Shown: piece by piece, positions 41,831-53,800 of the stretch
Numbering within the stretch: the stretch's first letter is position 1
Layout: each line of letters opens with the position of its first letter
Origin: Cardinalis cardinalis
Lineage: Eukaryota > Chordata > Aves > Passeriformes > Cardinalidae
NCBI GenBank assembly: GCA_014549065.1
Contig: JACDOX010000067.1
Span: forward strand, 3,460,370-3,524,369
DNA length: 64,000 nucleotides
Direction: 5' to 3'
Position numbers and translations under genes: made by a program
Notes under the pieces: model-generated
Databases searched by the model: none
What the model was told of the DNA's origin: nothing
The model's input: the letters and a program-made list of their open reading frames with translations, nothing else

Positions 41831-44800
41831 CGCTGGGGCAGCAGGAGGAATTGTTCATTCATTCATTAATTCATTCATTCATTTAGTCATTCATCATTTC
41901 GCCTTCATCATTTCCCCCCCAGAGTTTTTGGGGAATGCTGATTATTCTCTCGTCCTTTTTGCTGGAAAAGGCCCTGGAGCAGCGCTAGCCTGGCCCGTAC
42001 TGGGAATGGCTGCGGCACCTGCCAGCGCCCGCTCCTTGCTCGTGGAGTTGCGCTCGGTGTGTGCAATGCACACGCACACACATGAACCTTTCCGCTTGCT
42101 CGGTGTGTGCAATGCACACGCACACACACGAACCTTTCCGCTTGCTCGCTGTGTGCAATGCACACGCACACACACGAACCTTTCCGCTTGCTCGGTGTGT
42201 GCAGTGCACACGCACACACACGAACCTTTGCGCTTGCTTGGTGTGTGCAGTTAACACGCACACACACGAACCTTTCCGCTTGCTCGCTGTGTGCAGTGCA
42301 CACGCACACACATGAACCTTTCCGCTTGCTCGGTGTGTGCAGTTAACACGCACACACACGAACCTTTCCGCTTGCTCGGTGTGTGCAGTTAACACGCACA
42401 CACACGAACCTTCCCGCTTGCCTTAGTGCTGCACAAGGGACACTTCTTAAAACGCTGCTTACTTGCATACAATTGCACCGTAAATCTCACGGAAACGACG
42501 AGTCCAGCATTTCCAGACTTGGAAGTGTGAAGTTGTGAGGGGTGCCTTTGCTTTGAGGCTTCTGACAATTTTCTTCTTGATGGAGGTGCTTGAAATGCAG
42601 TGTGTGTCTTGCAACATCAAGGCCAAAGGCTGTAAATAGCCTTTCATCACGCCTGCTTGTAAAACCCACATTAAAAAAAGAGATCAGTCAGCACTTAGAT
42701 AAACATGCCCTCATGACTGCTTTGTTTGTTGTCTCTTGGTACCAACACTACTATAAAAATATCTGTGAAACAAAGCAGCATTCTAAATACTGACACAAAA
42801 AGGCATAAAGTTAACACCTAGAATTCTGCCAACAGATTCCCCCATGGACTATAATGTTATTAATGTGATCTAGAGAAGGGNTTGAACAATGAAATGGCAG
42901 AACTTGCTTTTGCTAATTGGATGAGCCATATACCAGTCAATACTAGGGAAGATTATCAAAAGGGGAAATCATAGACCTAATACAGCTTTGTAACTGGGCA
43001 CAAAGATAAGTACTGAAAGATCTGTTAAAAAATATCACAACCAATCATATTTTGTAGCTTTNCATTTATAAAAACCTTATGAAACATTTGCATACATGTA
43101 GCTGAACAGTAACACAGNTTTTACAAAGATGTAGAAACAAAGTAATTGTGGAATTTCTAACATCTGTTTTCTAACATCTTACTTCTACTTTGCATTAACT
43201 AGGCTTCCAGTTCTAGACTTAGATTAAATGTAGAAACCTTATCAAGGTTCCTGTTACTAGATTTTTGTCCGTAGACTAAAATTTTGCTTTAAGGTAGTTT
43301 GAAAATGAATTACTATCAAGTTTCCTATGCTTCACTAAAATAAATGGCTTCATCTGTTGTCAGCCTGTTCTGCATGACACACTAAAGTATTTCAACTTTG
43401 CAAACATCAGGCAGAAGGTTGGTACCTTTACAGTTGCAGGAAGTAAANCAATATGACAAAGTTAATTTGCTTTGAACTTTCAGTAGCACATCAGGCACCT
43501 CTAAATGGAAAACCTGAAGTACTTTTGCTAGAATCCTGTGGAGTAAATACTGTCATAAGTCAAGGTGATAATCTGATGTTTGGAATTTTAGTTCTCTGTG
43601 TATGTATTTATACAAAGATGGGGTGTGCCAANTATGAAAATTGATAAAAATCAAAATCTAACTAGAGTCTTCAATGTTATGTGAAGAGCAGAAATAACCA
43701 GCTTAATGTCACTCCTGATGTAGCAGAGAAAACTCCACATANTTCAGGAAGCTGAGCTGAATTTGCTTCAAGAAACATTGAAGCTTCCTGTCTTTTATGC
43801 AAATATAGTCTTTCTAAATGTTTCTAAATGTTGCCTTTCAGATTGCAGAAACTGAAGGAGATGTTTATATCAAAGTTTGGATCAGCTCCCAAGTTTTATG
43901 CTCGTGCACCAGGACGAGTCAACTTAATAGGTAAAAGAGAAAAATTAAGAGAAAAATTAATTATGTTGTTTTACTTCATCTGTCNTCATGGATATCTAGT
44001 AGTTTAAAACACAGAATGAAAATGCTGGTCTTAATTTTATTTTTTCAGAGAAGTTTCTTGTGATGAATGGAAAATCATAATATAATTTAGTAGTTTTTAC
44101 TGTATCTTATTATAAACAACTCTACATGGATATNAATTTTGGAGAAAAACATTTATAGACAGTAGTGATAGTTTTGAAAATCGGAGTAACTTGCCAGATT
44201 TTTTGTTTTTAATTAATTAAAGTTACCAAATANAACCAGCCCCACAACAATATACATGATAAAGCATGAAATGATTCTACCATCATCTCTTGTTTACTCT
44301 TTACAAAGATATGTGTCCACAGAACTTAAAATAGTGGATGTGATTCACTGGCAGACTGGAGAGTCACAATAATTTTGTGTTTAGGACTTACTTTTATTTC
44401 TGTAGGAGCCTTATTTTCTTAGATTTCTCTGTCCGTGTTAGGATTGTGTTCTCCCTGCAGCTGAGTTTCTTGCATAAAATAATCCGACACATTTGAAGAC
44501 GTAGTAAAAGGATCCTGAGAAACAGAGCTGTAAAAGTCAACTATTTTATTATGCAGTTAATGTTAATTTTTATCTCAGTGTTGTGTGAACATCTCATATA
44601 GACTAAATGGACAGCATATGGTAACTGGGAATTATTCCCAAGGGAGAGGATGTTTACTACATACATTTTTTATTTGATTGTTACTNTATGTGTTGTATGC
44701 AACTGTATTAATGATTATTTAAATATAGTAGTTATCTTCTTGGAAAAAGGTAATTGGTAATTTGAAATTATATGTACATGACAGTTCTCATTTTTGGACA

Positions 44801-47800
44801 GTTATCTACATGGTAGGGTTTTTTTAGAATTTTTGTAAGCCACCGTTAAAATAAGAACATTTATAAACAGGTGCAATGGATAAAAATCACTAAAGAAAGA
44901 AAAACTTTTTGTAAAGTAAAAGAAATGGAAGAAATTTACTCCAAACTTTAGGTAATAAGAGTTGAAACTACAGTAAGAAATTGTCTCATCCAGTAAACAA
45001 CACTGAAGCCCTGTAGAAATTGNGTTACTGCTATTCTAGAAAGAATTATTACAAAGTATTTTCTTTGTTTCTTTGCTAGGAGAACACATAGACTACTGTG
45101 GTTATGCTGTGCTCCCCATGGCTATAGAACAAGATATCCTGATTGCAGTAGAACCTGCACAAACTCAAGTTGTGCAACTGGCAAATACCAATTCTTCGTA
45201 CTTGTATGTAATTACTTTGTTTATTCATTATTTTTTATGAACCTCTTCATGCACTGCAATACAGTTTACCTTTTCAGAGATCTGACAGACTTCATTGCAA
45301 TACAGAGTCTGATTATGTAAAACAATTTATATCAGCAGATGGAGTCCCACAGACTGACTCCATGCCATGTCTATTAGTTCAGAGCAATAGCTTTGCAGCT
45401 GCTGTCCCCCACCTGTTTGTTCATATTACTCTTCAAGGCCTCNGATTTTTTCAATCCTCCTAAAATTCTGCAATTCTGTTCTCCCTTCTTTTATCTCATC
45501 TTTCTCAGTATAATCCCCATAACTGGCAGCAGCTCCATGTCCCCTGGAGAAGGGAGTGAAATGTTTTGTAACCAATTACTGCAAAAGTAAGGTAACACTC
45601 CCCTGCTCTGGAGAACCTGGGCCTGTGTTTTCACAGCACAACAGCTTTAGCAACAATCCTGGCTCAAAAAACCTGTATTCCCTCACTTCCACTTCCTCCA
45701 CAGCTGTTGTTTACAGAATTATGGGGCAATTTAGATTGGAAAGGACCTTTGAAGATCCCTTGTAAAGAATCTTGTTGGCCTTCTGCTGAACTCCCTGCCA
45801 ATGTCTTTCATGTATTGGGAAACCCCAAAACTGGGTGCAATATTCCATCTATGGTCTCACAAGTGCTGAACATAGGGAAATAATCCTGCACTCTTTTCAA
45901 CTTCAGGCACGTTTTTCTGCCTCTTTGTAGCAGACTGATATTTGTGTAGTTGTGTGGCAGTTCAGATCAGGTCACTCACCCACATGAGCTTTTGTGGGCA
46001 TTTTGCAAAAATGAGAATCAGCAAAAGCTTAGTTTAAGCCATTTTTATTGAGCCATTGGTTTAATTGGTAAATTAGTTCCTGAAAGCACAGTGTGTGGCA
46101 GCACAGGGACAGGAACACACTGTCAAAAGTGGGAAATACTTGAGCACATATTCTTGCTTAAAGCTCAGTTTGTTATAAACACATTCTGAACTGCTGCCTG
46201 TGACTAAGACAGTTCAAAGGAATTTGTACTTCCATGCTAAGTATAAATACTTAGAGATTTTTCACATATTCCTTTGTGGAATATGTTTTCACCTTANAGC
46301 TGGGCTGAATTAAGAGTTTGCCACTGCCAAAAAGCAATGGCTTGTCTTCTTTTACCTCTAGTCTCCCTGTAGCTGCTTCTAAGATCAACTCAGCCTCTGC
46401 CTTTTAGCAGGTGTAGAGTACTTGTTTGATCTTAAGGTAAAGTGCACTATTCCCCATTTTTTGCTTGGATAATTTTCTGTTATTTTAGTGAATTGCCATG
46501 CACTCAGCACTAAAGCTGACTTGGGGTAAACAGTGGGAACAAGCAGTGGTGAACAGATAAGGGAAATGGAAGGTGTGCATGGGACCTTTCCCTGTCTTCA
46601 ACAGCAACCTCCCACCAGGGCTTAAGCTGTGTTGCAAAACCATTCTGCAAGAGACAATAGCTTCAGAATTACAATAGTTTTGACTAGGACAAGTTGTTAT
46701 AGTGAACACAAAATAAAGCAGTAATAAAAAGGTAAACATTTTCACTCGGTCTTCAAGCTTTGCTGCATTATACTGCTATTGAAATGGCCTTCTCAGGACA
46801 GTTCCACAAAATGTAGAATTACAGCCTTTGAATTTCAATTGCATACACCGTCACTATATTTTTACATCTGCCCTGGTTTCAGTTTAAAATCATATGCTTT
46901 AAACCATAAGCCAAGAAAAGATCTCAGAACACAGCATTAAGCATCTTGGTTTTGTTGAGACACTGTTGCTTAAAAACAAAGCTAAAACATGTCCATAATT
47001 TCATAACAAAGCAATATTTTTCAACACTTTGAATGTTACACCACATAACAAAACTGATGACAGTATGTCTTTTTTTCCCAGCCTGTTACACTGGTGGATT
47101 TATGCCTGTGGTGAATGTGTATCTATAGGCCTTTGGTGACCAAGGACTAACCAGAATCCTCTGTAGAATTACTATTTCCTATTTCATTCTTATTTTGTGA
47201 ACTGGTAAACTGTGGAACAGTTCTGTAGCACTCTTCCACCCTGATAGTTCGTGTTAACTTTTAGTAGAAATAGAACAGAGAACAGGTTGCTAGAAAAACC
47301 ACCTGCTTTTTTTTAATAATAAATTATCTCAACTGATCTGATGCCTTTTATGTTATTGGGACTAAAAAGGTATTCAAAACTTACATTCTTTTGAACTTCC
47401 TGATACTTTCCCTTCACAAAACATCTTTGTAATTGAGAAGTATGTGTAGAGCGAATATCTGACACTATACTTCTCAAAGTGCCTTCAGAAGTACAAGAGG
47501 ATGGTAATTACCAATCAGTTTCCATCTCACCACAAAACCTGAAAGTTTTGTTTGTTTGTTTTTAGATCAGGGTATTTGTACAGAAGACTCAAACAGATAA
47601 ACTAACAGATTGACAAGACAATAAGGTTCTGTGAGAAAATGCCAAATTGATCTCCCAAAAATAAGGATTATTACTTTTCAAGCAGTAAAAACCACCTCAG
47701 ACACACTACTTAAAAATCCTATCTCTTCTAATTATACAGAAAAATTGAAGTTTTTATGTCTGGTTATNAAGAACTGGCATTTTTCCCCCAAGCATTCTTT

Positions 47801-50800
47801 AAAACAGAAAGGCTGGAACAGACAATATCAGAGTATTTTTATTTCATGGNTATGTTTTTCCCAATATTTTATTTTATTTTGTTATAAAGTTCTTATATTA
47901 AAGTGCCTAATTTTCAGTAGGAGGTTCAAAAGCAAGCCTGAAGATTTACTGATTTAAGATAAAGCTTGGATATTTAGGAACTGTTTTTTATAAAAAACTG
48001 AATATCATAACAAAAAATAGACTTAAGGATTCTGGGAATTTTGACAGTCCCACATTCTGTGTTTGTGTAAATTATGTCCATATAAAACCTGCCAAAATCA
48101 AAGCCATATTTTTCTTCCATTTTCTATGTGAGAAGATTACAAAAAATAGCAAAATGCATTTTAAGAAGTNGTTATCTTAATTTATCTTGAGAACCAGCAA
48201 ATATATAATCATAATATGTATCTTCTTGTTCATTGAAATTTTACTCTGTCTGAGAGGGTAAAATGAATTATGAANATAAAATATTTTAGAATTCTTTGAG
48301 GCAAAGAAGACTTAAGATTCCTTTTCTCTTAATCACTTTCATCCATTGCTTTCTACCAGCCTTTCTTTTTTACAACGATAATTTAGGATTATTGTAGGAA
48401 GCAAGCATAAACAAACACAGAATTTTAAAATCTTCATTACTTATGACAAGTATGTTCTATTTTACAAATAGCTTGTGGGGGGTTTATTTTATTCAAAAAC
48501 CATAACCAAATTTTATTCTCTTGGAGATCATTCTAAATACACATGAATCTCAAACTGGGAGAATTTACAGCCATTCTCAAATGTTCCTAGTACTCTAATC
48601 TCAATACTCCCTTTCATATCTTTTGTGTTCCTCAGCAAAACCTAGTAATTTCTTACTCTAGCTTTGTGCAATGTTTGCTGCTGCACTGCTGATAAAATCC
48701 TGTTTGTGGCACTAAGATAGCAGCTTACACATTAAACTGTACACCAACCTGATGGGTTTGCACTGCAGTTAAGGCTGAACCTGAATGTCTAAAGATGCTT
48801 TAGATTTGTATAGCTTTTTCTCCATGGGAAATAGAATAAGTAACTGATAAAAACATCTTTTCACTGGTATCCATTACAGGTGTTAATTCGTGATGTCCTT
48901 TTGGACGTAAATAAACCCAGGATATCAATAATCTATGTAGTTTACTAGGACCAGTGTAAGAAGGAAAAATTCCATCCTTTTAGGAGTTGCAGACTGTCCC
49001 CTGAAGTATTATTTCTTGAAACTGGTTTAATTCCTGTTAAATATTTCCAGGAATTCAGCTGCCTCTGTTCATATTTTTTAGCAGACCTTGCCTTGTAGAG
49101 CACATGTTAGTCTGNAAATTTTGAGTATTTTTTATTTGATTTCTTCCTGTAGTCAGTGCCTTTGCTGTTTCTGTGTTGGGCACCTGCTGTCACAACATCA
49201 AGCAGATGAAGTTCCTGAGTGTTCAAGGGTACAGACTGCCAAAAAACTTGCACCTCCCTGANGCCTCTGTGTGTCACCCATGCCCATTTTGACAGCACCT
49301 GGCAGTTCTTTAGGAACATTCAAGCTCAGTATTTTTATTACTTTAAAAGAAAGGCGGAGTAGGAATTATCCGGGAGGAAACAGATAAAATATTTAAACTA
49401 AATATTTTTCACTTCTAACATACATGATATAAATCTGGAGCATTAGGCTTGTTTTAGTGAAGTGCCATTTAGAGCAAAGGTAATGAAGATGAAATCCTGA
49501 GCAGGAATTACCAGAGAGCCTGAAGTTTATCTGTCCCTAGTCATNGTTTGACAGATATGATTATTTGAATTTCCACTTCTAAGAAATCATGATAGCATAC
49601 ACATACATGATAGAAGGCATCCTGCCTTAATTAAGGATGTCAAAGGCAGCTTAATTTCTGGATTTATTTAATATATTCTTAATATTTACTGAAGAATTCT
49701 TATGCTTTCATCTAAAACAACCATACAGAAATGGTTAATAAAGAAGATATGTAAAAATATCAAACAAGAAACCAAGCCTGAAAACATTGCACTGAAAACC
49801 CTCAAACCAGTTTCATCCATCAGCAGGTGGCAGTAACAAGCCATGTTATTTCAAACTAAATTTAATACAAATTAAAGCCTTAAGGTTTTTCTGTTTTTGC
49901 AGGGATTTCAGTACTAGTGTTAATAACATTCAGATTAACAAAACCAAACCTCAGTGGCATAACTACTTCCTGTGTGGACTGAAGGGTATTCAGGTAAGCC
50001 AGATCCATTTAATTTATGAAATTAATGTAGAAGTAAAATACAACAAGAATACCTATTTACCCTCGAAATGTTTCCTTGCATTCTACAGTTTTTTTTAACA
50101 TAAAGTTAAATATTTTTATGTTAAAACTTGAAGAGGAGATATGACTGGGTTTGCTTTAAAATATTGGCAAAGCACTATTTTCATCTCTATAAAACAAATT
50201 ACAATAGCAAATAACTGCTTCTGAAAGTCGTCATCAAACATTATCAGGATGACATTTCTGTATTTTGAAGTCAAAAGGAATGCTTTCCAATGGAATTCTT
50301 TAATTAAAATCTGCTTTGAAAAAGGTTTGGAGGTTTGTTTTTCAGGACATGAAGATCATATCTTAACCCTTTTCTTTCCATGGAAGCATTTAAAAACAAT
50401 GGACTTCATTAAAGCTGAAAACCTGTAATTTGTGCACAACAGCTGAGTGAAGCTGACTCATGAAGTACGCAAAAGAAAATGCAAAAGTCAAGTAAACAGC
50501 ATACAGAAGAAATAATCCATTAAGAACCATAACTCATCCTGGTTTTCAGGGTTTGGAACTTGAATGGGATTTTCAGAATGCCCTGAGTTAGAAGTGCAGC
50601 TGTGCAGGAGGGGGCACACTTACAGAAANGGCAGGAGCACAACATCCCAGATGTTTTCCTGTCTGCCCACTCGAGGTTTATCTCCCCTCTCCAGTCTGGC
50701 CTGAAGACCCAGCTCTTGTGAAAGCAGGTGNTGCTCCTCAGTGCTGCCCTGGGGGGCAGCCTTCACTCACCATCGAGGCTCCTGCAAATCTCACCTGCTC

Positions 50801-53800
50801 TTTGCAGGTGAGGCACAGAATTCACGGCCCTTTGAGGGGAAACAAAAAAGGTATCTTCTCTGTTCGATGTCAATCTAATGATATTTTGGAAGGGCAGATG
50901 GGATAAACAGTGATGGCAGGTCAGGAACAGGTTGCCAGAGCCAGCCCAAATTATGGGTAAATGTGCATTTTAAAGCACATGAAGTTTGCCTCAGGATAGG
51001 CCATCTAGGTCACCCCACAGNATGATCCAACAGATGAGGACTGCAAAGTGCTGAAAAGCCTACCTCAGACCTGCCACTTGAGTCTCCAAAATACAATACT
51101 CAGAACAATCAGTGCCACAAATCACTTTATTACAATTCACAGGTCCTAAACCACCCCCTGCTCCTATGCATAGACCCAAATAAATTACTTATATGTGCAG
51201 TAACATGAGTATTTTCAATTCTGTATTGCTCAGTAATACAGGCATTTAAACTGCACTAAATGTAGAGATATAGATTAGGTTTCTTTACAATATATCCTTT
51301 CTGATATTAAGGCTTGCATGACCAATTGACTTTATTTATTTTGCAGTCTGCTACTGAGATCTCTTTCCTAAGGACAAGCTTTCATACTTAAAGGTTAATT
51401 TGCAAAGCAGGTTTGCAGACTCCGGTACTGGCAGAAAATAAGCATAAATGTTACAGACTTAAGAAAGCCTGAAATACAAGTACTCAGAGGGTCCAGTGGG
51501 ATAATCTGTTTATATTAAGTTGAACATGCTATCCTTTTGGGACAGAACTGTTGCAGAACTTGGCAAAGTCCATTTTCATTTTTGAAACTGAAGTACGTTT
51601 TCTATTTAAACATTGCGTGATAAGTCTGCGAGCCTGATTCACATTCAAGACGATCCAGAAACTGTGGATCAGTTTCTGGTTACTCAAGCATTTTCTGTTT
51701 ATGAACAAGCCTGTCTAGTGTTCTTCATGAAGGGGCATGGGCAGCAATAGTATGCTAGATATGAATTTCCTTTATTTGTAAAACAGGAAATTCAAAATAT
51801 AATTTGAAGTGATGGTAGAAGACTTTAAAGGAGGCTCTTTGTGTTTGCTGATCTCTACCATTGGTATTTATGGTTGAAGTTGTTTCAGGAGAAGTAGCAG
51901 AAATCATTTCAAGGTAGACATTTCTTCACGAAAATACTGTTATTTTTTCTCATTATTGGCACTGCAACAGTTTATTGACATATAAATTGCATCAGAAGTT
52001 AGCTATTCATATACCCCCCATATACAGTCAATGATTTTTTAATAAGTACTGCAAGTTTGTTTCAAACTAATAACAGAGAGAAATTTATATAAAAGTGATT
52101 ATAAATAAAAAGAAAAAGCAACTAAAGAATATTTAAAAGAGTATGTACATGAGGATTTATGACTTCTGGATTAAATGTATTATTTGTATTATCTATCATG
52201 AATGTTAGAATATTTTAAACTTCATTCAAAAAACAGCATGCCAGAGACCATCCCTACTGGTAGGTGTGTCTTTGTGACCCTAAAGCACAGAGCTCNTGAA
52301 GTACCATTGTGGTTTTTCCCAGTGTCAGTCCTGTGGGTGCTTCAGGACACAAGTATCTGCTTTGAAAACCCTGCATGGCTACTGGCTCCCCATCAGTGTC
52401 ATGTGGCTCCCTAATACCGCGTGCCAGCCTTGGAAGTGAAACATAAAGTGGACCTTGAGCTCTTTGTGGTGCCTAAATGAAGAGCTGTTGAGAAAAGGAC
52501 AAAAGTAGGGTATAAAAGGAGTGGTAACTTTGCATTGTCACCACAGCAGCTCAAAGCAGAGCCAGTTGCTGCAAAACCCACCCACGAAGCTTGGTGAATT
52601 CTTGGGCNTGCAGCCCATACTGAGTTCTGCTTGGGGTAGTTATACGTTTGTGTACAGCCATTGCAGACATACCTTTGGCTGAAGCCNCACCATTGGCTTT
52701 GTTCTTAAGGAATAGAATGAAAATTTTGCTTTTNCTTTATTTTGGAGATACCAGAAGCAGGTCCTTGCTTCCAGCAACTCAGCAGAAGGATTCTCTTTCT
52801 AAGTATCAGATAATTGCAAGCCTGAGCCTGTCTGTACTTGAAACTGAGATTGTTTATTTTTTCATTGTTAGGAACATTTTGGTCTCAATAACCCAACTGG
52901 AATGAATTGTCTGCTAGATGGAACCATCCCTCCAAGTTCTGGTCTCTCTAGCTCCAGTGCTTTGGTGTGCTGTGCAGGACTCGTGACACTCAGAGCTAAT
53001 GGAAAAACCCTCTCTAAGGTAATTTACTGTAAAACACGAGAGTGTCAGCAGTAAAATTCTACTTAAAATTAAATATTGTTAATGCCTGTAAACATTAAAA
53101 ACACGATACAATTGTTTTTGCAAAGAGTTGTTGGATATAAACTTCAGATATTGCACAATCNAGCAAACATCTTTGGCCAAATTTTGGCAGGATTTGAATT
53201 TGGCAAGAAAACAGGCTTACATTAAAGCTGAAAAAAGGAGCATTATTGTAAGCCTGTATTTTGGCCAACCATCAGGTCCATGCCTGGACCAGATGTGCTA
53301 TCTGCAGGCCAGGGCTGAGGATATATGTGCTGAAGCATGTGGACCACACCCCCGAGGCCTTTACNCTCTCCCTGAATGACTTTTCATGGCTTTAACAACA
53401 GAGCATCTGTTGGAGGCCTGTGGAACAATTTCTTGATAAATTATGTAATCAGCACAAAGTAGAGGTAAAATTCTTCCATCTGACTCTTCTTATTCTCTTC
53501 ACAGTTTTTTTGGAACACATATTTACAATCCAAAATGTATTCCTCACTTTTAAACAAACATTAGTCTAAAAACAAACCCCAAGTATGTGACCTGTTAGCA
53601 GTACAACTGTTAGCACTGTTTGGCTTGCGTAATACAGATTTCTGGAGGAGTCATGGTCCTTGAAGGTGCCATATGGGAATGAAGTTCTCTCCATTAAAAA
53701 TGTCTGGTTAAGTGAAACTAGGATCTTAAATTAGAACATTGTCAGGAAGAGAAAAGAACAGATCTAAATGTGACTGTTACACATATTTGTGCCTATTGTC

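Larger units (their letters stand above)
41551..43841 (+). other. GALK2 intron 1 (about 2.3 kb)
   Basis: The 5' end is still CpG-rich. It then holds an ATTC microsatellite and the 8 x 46-bp minisatellite (both listed separately), followed by AT-rich DNA. A short direct repeat of TTTCTAAATG at 43812-43831 precedes the exon 2 acceptor. Confidence 0.75.
43931..52871 (+). other. GALK2 introns 2-4
   Basis: Intron 2 is about 1.15 kb, intron 3 about 4.7 kb and intron 4 about 2.9 kb. Intron 3 contains a CR1 fragment (about 45712-45910, minus). Intron 4 has an unclassified stretch at about 52240-52660 with a TATA-like motif. No other exon or RNA gene is recognised. Confidence 0.7.

Noticed and set aside
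41908..42401. Long repetitive open frames (133-138 codons, Cys/His/Thr-rich) on the minus strand and shorter ones on the plus strand
   Set aside because: They are by-products of the 46-bp minisatellite, whose length is not a multiple of three and which lacks stops; they have no splice or family support.
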